In this document: one piece after another, positions 16,475 to 25,693 of the stretch | How positions within the stretch are numbered: the first letter of the stretch is position 1 | Layout: each line of letters begins with the position of its first letter | Source of the DNA: Lysobacter arvi | GTDB lineage: Bacteria > Pseudomonadota > Gammaproteobacteria > Xanthomonadales > Xanthomonadaceae | Assembly: GCA_031216755.1 (NCBI GenBank) | Contig: JARUHG010000007.1 | Location: 124,001 to 188,000, forward strand | Reading direction: 5' to 3' | DNA: 64,000 nucleotides | The notes under the pieces: generated by a model | Database searches by the model: none | Seen by the model: only the letters and a program-made list of their open reading frames with translations | What the model was told of the DNA's origin: nothing | Program-made: the position numbers and the translations under genes

Positions 16475-18739
16475 ATGAAGTTCTTCGCCAGCTGCGGCAA
16501 AGGCCTGGAATACCTGCTCGCCGACGAGCTGGCCGCACTGGGCTGCACGCGTGCGACCGCGGCCGTCGCCGGCGTCAACACCGAAGGCACGCTCGCCGAT
16601 GCGCAGCGCGCCGTGCTGTGGTCGCGCCTGGCCAGCCGCGTGCTGTGGCCCATCGCCGAATTCGACTGCCCCGACGAGCACGCGCTGTACGCCGGCGTTG
16701 CCGCGATCGACTGGCCGCAGCATCTCGAACCGCACCACACCGTCGCCGTCGATGCGCACGTCTCCGGCGAGGCCATCACGCACGCGCGCTACGCCGCGCA
16801 GCGGGTGAAGGACGGCATCGTCGACGTGATGCGCGCCAGGACGGGCACGCGACCGGACGTGGACGTCGAATCGCCCGACCTGCGGGTGAACCTCGTGCTG
16901 CGCAAAGGTCGCGCGATCGTGTCGATCGATCTGTCCGGCGGCCCGATGCACCGCCGCGGCTGGCGCACGAAGCAGGGCGAGGCGCCGCTGAAGGAGAACC
17001 TCGCCGCCGCCGTGCTGATGCGCGGCCAATGGACGAAGGTCTACGCCGGGGGCGGCGAGCTGCTCGATCCGATGTGCGGCAGCGGCACGCTGCTGATCGA
17101 AGGCGCGCTGATGGCGGCCGATGTGGCGCCCGGACTCCAGCGCCACGGCCACGACATGCCCACGGGCTGGCGCGGGTTCGACCGCGCGGCGTGGAGTGCG
17201 CTGCTGGACGACGCACGCAAGCGCGAGGCGGCCGGCATGAACGCGCTGCGTCCGGCGTTCTTCGGCCGCGACACCGATCCACACGCGATCCGTGCCGCGC
17301 AGGACAACGCGGTGCTGGCGGGCCTTGCGGGGTTGATCGATTTCCACGTGGGCGACATCCGTTCGCTCGAGCACGCGCCGATGTCCCTCCGTCATCCCCG
17401 GGAAAGCGGAGACCCGGCGACTTCCGATGCGCGTGCGGAGTCGCTGGACTCCCGCCTTCGCGGGAATGACGATCAAGCACAAGGCGGCGATGAAAAACGC
17501 GGCCTCGTCGTCTGCAACCCGCCTTACGACGCGCGCCTGCACGCCGACCCCGCGCTGTATCGCGCCCTGGGCGACGCGCTCAAACGCGCCGTGCCCCAGT
17601 GGCGCGCGAGCCTGCTGTGCGGCGATGCGGAACTCGCGTTCGCCACGGGTCTTCGCGCGCAGAAGAAGTACCAGGTGTTCAACGGCGCGATCGAATGCAC
17701 GCTGATCGTGTGCGACCCCGTCGCGCCGCTGCAGCGTCGCCGTACCGACGAAACCGGCGCCGAGGTCGCGCCGACGCTGTCGGAAGGCGCGCGGATGGTC
17801 GCCAACCGGCTGCGCAAGAACCTGCACAAGCTCAAGCGTTGGCGCGAGCGCGAGGGCGTCACGTGCTATCGCGCATACGACGCGGACATTCCCGAGTACG
17901 CCGCCGCGATCGACGTGTACGAAACGCACGAGCGGACGCCACGAACGTTCCTGCACGTGCAGGAATACGCCGCGCCGCAGGAAATTCCCGAGAACGTGCA
18001 GCGTCGCCGCCTCAACGAACTGCTCGCCGCGGCGCGCGAGGTGTTCGGCGTCCCGCGCGAGAACGTCGCGCTGAAGACCCGGGCCCGTGGAAAAGGCGGC
18101 AGCAAATACGGTGCGATGGACTCGCGCGGCGAGTTCGTCACCGTGCGCGAAGGCGACGTGCTGCTGCGCGTGAATTTGTTCGATTACCTCGACACGGGCC
18201 TGTTCCTCGACCATCGGCCGATGCGCCTGCGCATTGCCGAGGAAGCGCACGACACGCGCTTCCTCAATCTGTTCGGCTACACGGGCGCGGCGACCGTGCA
18301 CGCGGCCGTCGGCGGTGCGCGCCTGACCACCACGGTGGACCTGTCGACCACGTACCTGGAATGGTGCGCGGACAACCTGCGCGAGAACGACATCGGCGGC
18401 ACGCGCCACCGCCTCGTGCAGGCCGACGCGCTGACCTGGCTGGAAGCCGACACGCACCAGTACGACCTGATCTTCTGCGACCCGCCGACGTTCTCCAATT
18501 CCAAACGCGCGCAGGACTTCGACGTGCAGGCGCAGCACGTCCGGCTGCTGCGCGCGGCCGTATCGCGCCTGGCCGACGGCGGCGTGCTGTACTTCTCCAA
18601 CAACTTCCGACGCTTCCGCCTGGACGAGGGCGCCGTGGCCGGGTTCGCGAAGGTCGAGGACATCAGCGCCCGCACGATCCCGCCGGATTTCGAGCGCGAT
18701 GCGCGCATCCATCGCTGCTGGCGCCTGACGCGGCTGTAG
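16475..18739 (+). CDS. rlmKL: Bifunctional 23S rRNA methyltransferase (m2G2445 and m7G2069), RlmK-RlmL fusion
   Basis: 754 residues. Order: N-terminal THUMP domain ([27 protein letters not shown]), RlmL domain with [29 protein letters not shown] and [11 protein letters not shown] (motif IV NPPY), then the RlmK domain with [51 protein letters not shown] and [11 protein letters not shown]. The enzyme modifies helix 74 of 23S rRNA. Odd feature: residues 306-332, just before NPPY, are encoded by an 80-bp palindromic element and have no counterpart in E. coli RlmL, where the same gap is about nine residues. The reading frame stays open, and all motifs are intact, so the gene is probably functional. 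Confidence 0.95.
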   Translation: MKFFASCGKGLEYLLADELAALGCTRATAAVAGVNTEGTLADAQRAVLWSRLASRVLWPIAEFDCPDEHALYAGVAAIDWPQHLEPHHTVAVDAHVSGEAITHARYAAQRVKDGIVDVMRARTGTRPDVDVESPDLRVNLVLRKGRAIVSIDLSGGPMHRRGWRTKQGEAPLKENLAAAVLMRGQWTKVYAGGGELLDPMCGSGTLLIEGALMAADVAPGLQRHGHDMPTGWRGFDRAAWSALLDDARKREAAGMNALRPAFFGRDTDPHAIRAAQDNAVLAGLAGLIDFHVGDIRSLEHAPMSLRHPRESGDPATSDARAESLDSRLRGNDDQAQGGDEKRGLVVCNPPYDARLHADPALYRALGDALKRAVPQWRASLLCGDAELAFATGLRAQKKYQVFNGAIECTLIVCDPVAPLQRRRTDETGAEVAPTLSEGARMVANRLRKNLHKLKRWREREGVTCYRAYDADIPEYAAAIDVYETHERTPRTFLHVQEYAAPQEIPENVQRRRLNELLAAAREVFGVPRENVALKTRARGKGGSKYGAMDSRGEFVTVREGDVLLRVNLFDYLDTGLFLDHRPMRLRIAEEAHDTRFLNLFGYTGAATVHAAVGGARLTTTVDLSTTYLEWCADNLRENDIGGTRHRLVQADALTWLEADTHQYDLIFCDPPTFSNSKRAQDFDVQAQHVRLLRAAVSRLADGGVLYFSNNFRRFRLDEGAVAGFAKVEDISARTIPPDFERDARIHRCWRLTRL
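17391..17470. repeat. REPIN-like palindrome inserted in frame within rlmKL
   Basis: Two imperfect inverted arms of 33 nt (17391-17423 and 17438-17470) flank a 14-nt spacer. The outer ends read GTCATCCCCGGGAAAGCGGAG and, inverted, GTCATTCCCGCGAAGGCGGGAG. This is the same family as the intergenic CGGGATGAC/GGAATGAC palindromes. Here it encodes [18 protein letters not shown] and then [10 protein letters not shown] with no stop codon. Confidence 0.9.
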
Positions 18740-18905
18740 CGATCGCTCTGGTGCCCGTGAGCGCAGCGGCGACCGGGCCACAAAGGCGATGCGGCGGCCC
18801 GTTCGCGACGGAAAACACGCGCCGGACATGGACCGTTCCACCCACGGCACTGGCCGCGGTTCGCCGGTGCCACGACATTGTGTCGAGCAGCCACCGGAGG
18901 TTCCC

Positions 18906-19757
18906 ATGAGCAGCACCGACTTCGCCCACATCGGCCGCACCCTGCGCGGCATGCCCGCTTCGGACGGCGCCGGTGTGCGCCTGACGCGCGTGATCGGCAC
19001 GCCGCAACTGGAGATGCTCGATCCGTTCCTGATGCTGGACGAGTTCGGCACCGACCAGCCCGAGGACTATCTCGCCGGCTTCCCGGACCATCCGCATCGC
19101 GGGTTCGAAACCGTCACGTACATGCTCGACGGGCGCATGCGCCACAAGGACAACCACGGCAATGAGGGCGTCCTCGTCCCCGGCAGCGTGCAGTGGATGA
19201 CCGCCGGCCGCGGCCTGGTGCATTCGGAAATGCCCGAACAGCAGGAAGGCCGCATGCGCGGTTTCCAGCTGTGGGTGAACCTGCCCGCGGCGGAAAAGAT
19301 GACCCAGCCGCAGTACCAGGAATTCGCGCCCGAGCGCATCCCGCAGCTGCAGCCGGCCGACGGCGTGCGCGTGAAGGTGATCGCCGGACGCGTCGGCGAC
19401 GTGGCCGGGCCGATCCGCCAGCCGGCGACCGATCCGGTCTACCTCGACATCGAACTCGCGCCGGGCACGACGTGGGATCACGACCTTCCGGACGGCCACA
19501 ACGCCTTCGCGTACGCCTTCGAGGGCGGCGGCTCCATCGGCGAAGGTGCGCAGTCGCGGCCGATCGCCTCGCAGGAAATCGCCGTGCTCGTCGGCGGTCG
19601 CACCGTGCGCCTGACGGCGGGCGAGGGCGGCCTGCGCGTGATCCTGGTCGCCGGTCGCCCGTTGCGCGAGCCGGTCGCGCGCTATGGCCCGTTCGTGATG
19701 AACACGAAGGAGCAGATCATGCAGGCCTTCGTCGATTACCAGGAAGGACGTTTCTGA
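18906..19757 (+). CDS. Pirin family protein (first of two)
   Basis: 283 residues, bicupin fold. GGAGG lies 7 nt upstream of ATG. The N-terminal cupin holds the metal ligands in FPDHPHRGFETVTYMLDGRMRHKDNHG (two His) and MTAGRGLVHSEMP (His and Glu). The C-terminal half has DPVYLDIELAPGTTWDHDLP and a typical pirin end with MNTKEQIMQAFVDYQEGRF. Bacterial pirins include quercetin 2,3-dioxygenases and redox-linked regulators of central metabolism; which applies here cannot be told. The short DUF3861 gene follows by 27 nt. A second pirin gene lies 2.2 kb away on the opposite strand. Confidence 0.93.
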   Translation: MSSTDFAHIGRTLRGMPASDGAGVRLTRVIGTPQLEMLDPFLMLDEFGTDQPEDYLAGFPDHPHRGFETVTYMLDGRMRHKDNHGNEGVLVPGSVQWMTAGRGLVHSEMPEQQEGRMRGFQLWVNLPAAEKMTQPQYQEFAPERIPQLQPADGVRVKVIAGRVGDVAGPIRQPATDPVYLDIELAPGTTWDHDLPDGHNAFAYAFEGGGSIGEGAQSRPIASQEIAVLVGGRTVRLTAGEGGLRVILVAGRPLREPVARYGPFVMNTKEQIMQAFVDYQEGRF

Positions 19758-19784
19758 AGCGCATGTGTCGAGGAGTCCGAATCG

Positions 19785-20105
19785 ATGGCCGTTCGTGAAC
19801 ACCGTTACCGCATCACCGTCGAACACCTGGCCGCGCCGCGCGAGGACCAGCCGCTGCGCGGCACGCTGACGTTCGAAGACGGCAATCACGACGACCTGTT
19901 CCGGATCGTCGAGCTGCAGCGCGCCAGCGGTCGTTTCGGCAGCGAGGACGAAGCGGCGGCGTTCGCGATCGGGCTCAAGCTCCTCAGCGAGGCCGTGCTG
20001 CGCAATCGCGACGATCCGCTGCTGCAGCAACTGAAGGCGCCCCTCGGCGACTTCATCAAACGGCTGAAAGCGCAGGGCGCCGCGCGTCCGGATCACGAGG
20101 CGTGA
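19785..20105 (+). CDS. DUF3861 domain protein
   Basis: 106 residues. The opening HRYRITVEHLAAPREDQPLRGTLTFEDGNHDDLFRIVELQRASG and the later AFAIGLKLLSEAVLRNRDDPLLQQLKAPLGDFIKRLK fit the DUF3861 family: a beta region followed by two helices, function unknown. It is downstream of the pirin gene on the same strand, so co-transcription is likely, though no functional link is known. No signal or membrane segment. Confidence 0.82.
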   Translation: MAVREHRYRITVEHLAAPREDQPLRGTLTFEDGNHDDLFRIVELQRASGRFGSEDEAAAFAIGLKLLSEAVLRNRDDPLLQQLKAPLGDFIKRLKAQGAARPDHEA

Positions 20106-20218
20106 CGCCGCGGTAGTCCGGTGGCGAAGGGCCCCCGGGAGCGCATGATCGCGCGACCCGGGTGCGGCCTTCGGCCTCGTCGCGTTTGCAGGCGGCGGCA
20201 CGTTGCATCGAGGCACAC

Positions 20219-20248
20219 AAAAAAAGGCCACGCTCGCGCGTGGCCTTT
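20219..20248 (-). terminator. Rho-independent terminator of aqpZ
   Basis: Read on the minus strand: stem GGCCACGC (20226-20233 with 20238-20245, extended by three A-T pairs), a 4-nt loop and seven T at 20219-20225. It lies 26 bp past the aqpZ stop. On the plus strand it ends with TTT only, so it may also weakly terminate the DUF3861 gene. Confidence 0.9.
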
Positions 20249-20274
20249 CCGTTTCGATGCGTTGGTGTTCGCGA

Positions 20275-21012
20275 TCAGCGCGGCGCGCCGGTCACGTCCG
20301 GCCCGAACTGACCCAGCCAGCGGTAGATCACGCCGCCGAGCAGGCCGCCGGCGATCGGCGCGACCCAGAACAGCCACAGCTGCGACATCGCCGCCGAGCC
20401 CGCGAACAGCGCCACGCCCGTCGAACGCGCCGGGTTCACCGACGTGTTGGTGACCGGGATCGAGATCAGGTGGATCAGCGTCAGCGCCAGGCCGATCGCG
20501 ATGGGCGCGAAGCCGACCGGCGCGCGGGCGTGCGTGGCGCCGAGGATCACGATGAGGAACATCGCGGTCATCACGATTTCCGTGAGGAACGCCGCGTTGA
20601 CGCTGTAGCCGCCCGGCGAATGCGAGCCGTAGCCGTTGCTGGCGAAGGCGCCGGCCGCGTTCGGGTCGATCGCGAAGCCCGGCGTGCCGCTGGCGATGTG
20701 GAACAGGATCCAGCCGGCGAAGATGCCGCCCAGGACCTGGGCAATGATGTAGGGCACCAGTTCACGCGCCGGGAAGCGGCCGCCGGCCCACAGGCCGAAG
20801 CTCACCGCCGGATTGAAGTGCCCGCCGGAAATGTGGCCCAGCGCGTAGGCGCCGGTGAGCACCGTCAGGCCGAATGCCAGCGAGACGCCCAGCAGGCCGA
20901 TACCGAGGGGATTGCCGTCGCCGCCGAAATTGGCTGCCAGTACCGCACTGCCGCAGCCACCAAGGACCAACCAGAACGTGCCGATGAATTCGGCCGCAAG
21001 CTTCCTGATCAT
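20275..21012 (-). CDS. aqpZ: Aquaporin Z
   Basis: 245 residues, six membrane helices and two NPA half-helices: [23 protein letters not shown] and [19 protein letters not shown]. The selectivity-filter residues are consistent with a water channel: His is found in [12 protein letters not shown] and Arg follows the second NPA. The N-terminus [27 protein letters not shown] matches AqpZ. GCAGGAGAAG lies 6 nt upstream of ATG. Transcribed alone. The 188-bp region upstream (21013-21200) has no further recognisable signal. Confidence 0.96.
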   Translation of the reverse strand: MIRKLAAEFIGTFWLVLGGCGSAVLAANFGGDGNPLGIGLLGVSLAFGLTVLTGAYALGHISGGHFNPAVSFGLWAGGRFPARELVPYIIAQVLGGIFAGWILFHIASGTPGFAIDPNAAGAFASNGYGSHSPGGYSVNAAFLTEIVMTAMFLIVILGATHARAPVGFAPIAIGLALTLIHLISIPVTNTSVNPARSTGVALFAGSAAMSQLWLFWVAPIAGGLLGGVIYRWLGQFGPDVTGAPR

Positions 21013-21200
21013 GTTGCACTTCTCCTGCCCAGGGATTGAGGGATACCGCTTGCGCCGCGGGTTTCGCAGGCAAAACGGGCTCGGATCTTAGGAGCGGCAG
21101 GAGCGACGGTAACTGCGAAAGAAGCTGATTGCACGCGCAAGCCGATTGACGGCTCTCCGCCCGGCGTCGCGGGCGGATGGGCCGTCCGGTCGGCGCCGGC

Positions 21201-21659
21201 TCAGTTGCTGCTCAGGCGCGTGGCGGGGAAGCGGATCGACTGCACCTGGCTCAGCGCCGGCGCCAGCAGCGGCGCATCGGCCTGCAGCCAGATGTGCGCG
21301 ACCCGGCCGTCGGGCAGTTCGACCAGCGTTTCGCGGACCTCGACGTCCGGTCGCGTCGCCAGTTCGCCCTTGTACCAGTAGACGTTCTGGCCATCGATCA
21401 CGGCTTCTTCGGCGCGGTTGCCGCGCTTGGGCTCGAAGTTGGCCTTGCGCGAGATGTACAGCCCGAAAGCCTCGCTGCCGTCCGCGCGCAGTGCGCGGCA
21501 GAAGTCCGAACCGCCGGTGGCCTTGTATTCCCACGCCAGCCCCGAATTGGCCGGCAGCTGCGGGCAGTTTCCACCGTCCTGAGAATCCTGCGCGTGCGCG
21601 CTGCCGATGACGCCGGCGAGCACGAGCAGGGCCGACATACGCCATGCCGTCGTATTCAC
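21201..21659 (-). CDS. Secreted protein of unknown function
   Basis: 152 residues from GTG 21659, which has AGGGGGTT 6 nt upstream; an internal ATG at 21638 would leave a very short signal peptide. Signal peptide core MSALLVLAGVIGSAHA with cut before QDSQDGG. The mature chain holds GNCPQLPANSGLAWEYKATGGSDFCRALRADGSEAFGLYISRK and an evenly spaced strand-rich end (VYWYKGELATRPDVEVRETLVELPDGRVAHIWLQAD). Two Cys in the mature region could form a disulfide. No family recognised. It has a good minus-strand promoter about 100 nt upstream. Confidence 0.72.
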   Translation of the reverse strand: MNTTAWRMSALLVLAGVIGSAHAQDSQDGGNCPQLPANSGLAWEYKATGGSDFCRALRADGSEAFGLYISRKANFEPKRGNRAEEAVIDGQNVYWYKGELATRPDVEVRETLVELPDGRVAHIWLQADAPLLAPALSQVQSIRFPATRLSSN

Positions 21660-21760
21660 GACTAACCCCCTGTTGACCGTTACACCCCATGCAACGAAAC
21701 AGCCCGTGGCGGACTGCTGTGGGACCGGCGAAAACGTGACGGATCGGCCGATCTGGACCG

Positions 21761-21789
21761 AACATAGTCCAGAAAACGGCACTTGACAA
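21761..21789 (-). promoter_or_regulatory. Sigma-70-like promoter for the secreted protein gene
   Basis: Minus strand: TTGTCA (21784-21789), a 17-nt spacer and TATGTT (21761-21766). It lies about 100 nt upstream of the GTG start at 21659 in an unusually AT-rich stretch. The rest of the gap 21660-21952 shows no gene. Confidence 0.55.
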
Positions 21790-21952
21790 ATAACCAGACT
21801 TAATAGGCGGGCGTCGGAGCTTATGGATCGGGCGTGGGAGGCGCGTTCCGGCCCGGCATCGTGCGCGATCGGGCCGAATCCCGACGATCCAGCGGCCCGC
21901 AAGTGGTTTCGCGCGAAACCAATGCGCCGTTCCGGCGCGGCCGCGCCGCCGG

Positions 21953-22813
<861 letters not shown>

Positions 22814-22896
22814 GGCCGGACTCCGACGTGGGGTCCGGCGAGCGTGTCACATCCGGCGCGTCGCGGCACGTCCCGTCGTGGCACGCACCGTCGTGT

Positions 22897-23268
22897 TCAA
22901 CGGTCGATCGCGTCCACGCGCAGCGTCGCCGGCGGGCGCGGGCCGGCGCCCAGTCCGACCAGCGTGACGCGCCATGCGCCGATCGCCCGCGGCTGGCCCT
23001 GTTCGGACGCCTTGAGCACCACGTCCAGCACTGCGTCGGGTTTGACGAAGCGCAGCCGCACGTCGGCGTCGCCGGCATGGACGCACTGCACGTCCGGCGG
23101 GCAGCGCGAGTCGTTGACGGTGTCGATGTACGTCAGCCGCGCGCCTTCGGGCAGCGACATGCGATGGCCCGGATGCAGCCGCGCCTCCACGGGCAGCGCG
23201 ACATTCGGCACGCTGGCGCAGGCGGCCAGGACCAGGATGGACAGAACGGGCGCGAAACGGAACGTCAT
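22897..23268 (-). CDS. Small lipoprotein of unknown function
   Basis: 123 residues. Lipoprotein signal MTFRFAPVLSILVLAAC with Cys17. The mature part has HRMSLPEGARLTYIDTVNDSRCPPDVQCVHAGDADVRLRFVKPD, in which NDSRCPPDVQCVHAGDA has the spaced Cys pair and acidic residues seen in a group of uncharacterised secreted proteins. Probably an all-beta domain attached to the outer membrane. Divergent from the phospholipase D gene with a 132-bp gap. Confidence 0.75.
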   Translation of the reverse strand: MTFRFAPVLSILVLAACASVPNVALPVEARLHPGHRMSLPEGARLTYIDTVNDSRCPPDVQCVHAGDADVRLRFVKPDAVLDVVLKASEQGQPRAIGAWRVTLVGLGAGPRPPATLRVDAIDR

Positions 23269-23400
23269 CGAATCGATCGGCAGGTGGAGGACGGCGCGAG
23301 TCTAGCCGCTGCGCGCAACGGCGCGGTGATCGCGGTGGCGTGAATGAGTCGTTGCAGGGGGGCTGGCTAGAATCGCGGCAGTGCACAACGCCGGCTCCCC

Positions 23401-24975
23401 ATGACCCGAAAGCTGCGGTGGATCGGCCTGGCCGTGTTCGTGCTGGTGGCGGCTTCGCTGCTGTCGCTCTACAGCTACGGACGTTTCGCGCAACGCGCCC
23501 GCGGCGCGCCGTCCCAGGCGATCGCCGCCACCTCGGTGCAGACACCGCTGGACCGCGCGATCGCGCCGATGGAACGCGCGCACCCCGGACAGGCGGGGCT
23601 TTCGCTGATCGCCGACAACCTCGACGCCTTCACCGTGCGCGTGCTCACCGCGCGCGAAGCCGGACGCAGCCTGGACCTCCAGTACTACATCTGGAAGCCC
23701 GATCTCACCGGCAATCTGGTCGTGCACGAAGTGCTGCGCGCCGCCGATCGCGGCGTGCGCGTGCGGCTGCTGCTGGACGATCTGAACTCGCACGCGAAGG
23801 ACTCCGTGCTCGCCGCGATGGATCGGCATCCCAACATCGAAGTGCGCATGTTCAACCCTTCGCGTGCGCGGCAGTCGTATTTTCTGCGCGGCGTGGAGAT
23901 GGTCCTGCGCGTGTTCAGCCTCAACCGGCGCATGCACAACAAGGCATGGATCGCCGATGGCCGCGTCGCCGTCGTGGGCGGACGCAACATCGGCGACGAG
24001 TATTTCGGTGCGGCGTCCGAATCGAACTTCCTCGATGCGGACCTGGCGGTCATCGGCGAGCCGGTGCGCGAAGCCGCACGCATCTTCGACGCGTACTGGA
24101 ACAGTCCGGCCGCCATTCCGCTGTCGGAACTCGTCGACGCCGATGAACTCTCGCTGCAACGCCTGCGACGCGTCGGGGCGCTGGAATACCGATCCCGGGA
24201 TGCGCGGCCCTACCTCGACCAACTGCGCCGTTCGCCCAGCGTGCAGGCGCTGCTCGACGGCAGCCGCGAACCGCGATGGACGCCCAACGCGCGCGTGCAT
24301 TCCGATCCGCCGCAGAAGGCGGAAGGCGCGCCACGGCGTGGCGACTGGCTGATCGACGCGATCACGCCGGCGTTGGCCGGCGCGGAACGCGAAGTGTTCA
24401 TCAGTTCGCCGTACTTCGTGCCGGGCGACGAGGGCGTGGCGGGATTGCTGCGCATGCGCGATCGCGGCGTGCGCATCGGCATCCTCACCAATTCGCTGGC
24501 GGCGACCGACGTCGCGGCGGTGCACGGTGGCTACGCGCCGTACCGCGTGCCGCTGCTGCGCGGCGGCATCGAACTGTACGAGTTGAAGGCGCGCGGTCCC
24601 GGCGACGGACGCGGCGGCAGCGGCCTGCTGGGCTCCAGGTCGGGCGAAGCCAGCCTGCACACGAAGGCGTTCATGGTCGACGGCGATACGGGTTTCGTCG
24701 GTTCGATCAACTTCGATCCGCGTTCGATCAACCTCAACACCGAGATGGGCATCGTGTTCACCGATCGCGAACTCACGCGCGATCTGATGCGCCTGTACGC
24801 GTGGAAGATCGGCCAGGAGAACAGCTACCGGCTGTGGCTCGAGAACGACGAGTTGCGGTGGGAAGACGCGGCCGCGAAGCCGCCGCGTACCTGGACGGAA
24901 GAGCCGGACGCGGACTGGAAACGCCGCACGATGGCCGCCGTGGCGCGCTGGCTACCGGTGGAGTCGCAGTTGTAG
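23401..24975 (+). CDS. Phospholipase D superfamily protein (ClsC-like phosphatidyltransferase)
   Basis: 524 residues. One N-terminal membrane anchor (IGLAVFVLVAASLLSLYSYG). Two HKD catalytic motifs: RRMHNKAWIADGRVAVVGGRNIGDEYF near 178-200, and SLHTKAFMVDGDTGFVGSINFDPRSINLNTE near 419-449. The preceding LDLQYYIWKPDLTGNLVVHEVLRAADRGVRVRLLLDD is typical of the ClsC/YmdC group, which makes cardiolipin from phosphatidylethanolamine and phosphatidylglycerol. A pure phospholipase cannot be excluded. The stop is followed immediately by a repeat palindrome that could serve as a terminator. Confidence 0.9.
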   Translation: MTRKLRWIGLAVFVLVAASLLSLYSYGRFAQRARGAPSQAIAATSVQTPLDRAIAPMERAHPGQAGLSLIADNLDAFTVRVLTAREAGRSLDLQYYIWKPDLTGNLVVHEVLRAADRGVRVRLLLDDLNSHAKDSVLAAMDRHPNIEVRMFNPSRARQSYFLRGVEMVLRVFSLNRRMHNKAWIADGRVAVVGGRNIGDEYFGAASESNFLDADLAVIGEPVREAARIFDAYWNSPAAIPLSELVDADELSLQRLRRVGALEYRSRDARPYLDQLRRSPSVQALLDGSREPRWTPNARVHSDPPQKAEGAPRRGDWLIDAITPALAGAEREVFISSPYFVPGDEGVAGLLRMRDRGVRIGILTNSLAATDVAAVHGGYAPYRVPLLRGGIELYELKARGPGDGRGGSGLLGSRSGEASLHTKAFMVDGDTGFVGSINFDPRSINLNTEMGIVFTDRELTRDLMRLYAWKIGQENSYRLWLENDELRWEDAAAKPPRTWTEEPDADWKRRTMAAVARWLPVESQL

Positions 24976-24978
24976 TCG

Positions 24979-25131
24979 AGCCCCTCTCCCAACGGGAGAG
25001 GGGTTGGGGTGAGGGGTAACGGAGTCCTGACGACAAGACAAGCAGTGCACCGCTGCACTGAGAGTTTTTCGAATCCGTCCCTCCGTTGCCCCTCATCCGC
25101 CCTGCGGGCACCTTCTCCCGCAGGGAGAAGG
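24979..25131. repeat. Two palindromic repeats between PLD and phosphatase genes
   Basis: At 24979-25014 the stem CCCCTCTCCC with its complement is followed by TTGGGGTGAGG. At 25111-25131 a 9-bp stem CCTTCTCCC-GCA-GGGAGAAGG stands in the opposite sense. They sit between convergent genes and may terminate both transcripts. Confidence 0.8.
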
Positions 25132-25143
25132 AAACAGCAGGCG

Positions 25144-25674
25144 CTACTGCCGCCCGACGACCAGCACCGCACGCCCCGCCGCATCGATCCGCACCGTCAT
25201 CAACCGGTCGTACTCCGCCTCGCTCATCGGTGCGACCTCGCACGAACACAACGCCGAGGCGATGCCGGGCACCGTGTTGCTGTGGCCGACGATCAACACC
25301 GTCTGCCCCGAATGCCGCTGCTTCAATTGCGTGGCGAACTCGGACGCCGGCAGCTTCGCGTCGTAGGCGATCAGCGGCAGACCGTGTTCCTGGGCGGTGG
25401 GCGTCGCGGTCTGGCGCGTGCGCTGGAACGCCGTGGTGTACACCGCGATCACCGGCGTCGACGACAGGCGCCGCGCGAGCGCCTGCGCACGCACGCGGCC
25501 GGCATCGGTGAGCGGTGGATCGTCCGAGCCGTCGGGCACCTTTTCCGCGTGCCGCACGATCAGGAACGTTGCCGACGTATCGGCCGACGGCTGCGCGTTG
25601 CGCGCCGACGCACAGCCGGCCAGCAGCGACAGGCACGACGACAGGAGCAGGACGGTGAGCGGCAGCTTTTTCAT
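25144..25674 (-). CDS. Histidine phosphatase superfamily lipoprotein (SixA/phosphoglycerate-mutase-like)
   Basis: 176 residues. The signal ends LSLLAGC with Cys21 lipidated. The catalytic motif is FLIVRHAEK (phospho-accepting His42), with the second conserved Arg in AFQRTRQTA and the second His in VLIVGHSNTVP. Short length and the single domain resemble SixA, but SixA is cytoplasmic; an exported version points to a periplasmic phosphomonoesterase. Substrate unknown. It lies 19 nt downstream of mfd on the same strand, so read-through from mfd is possible. Confidence 0.87.
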   Translation of the reverse strand: MKKLPLTVLLLSSCLSLLAGCASARNAQPSADTSATFLIVRHAEKVPDGSDDPPLTDAGRVRAQALARRLSSTPVIAVYTTAFQRTRQTATPTAQEHGLPLIAYDAKLPASEFATQLKQRHSGQTVLIVGHSNTVPGIASALCSCEVAPMSEAEYDRLMTVRIDAAGRAVLVVGRQ

Positions 25675-25693
25675 GCCGCCACCATAGCCGACC

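Noticed and set aside
15572-19051. 1159-codon minus-strand frame opposite the MOSC, hydrolase, rlmKL and pirin genes
   Set aside because: Covers several recognised genes on the plus strand and has no motif of its own; typical antisense frame of high-GC DNA.
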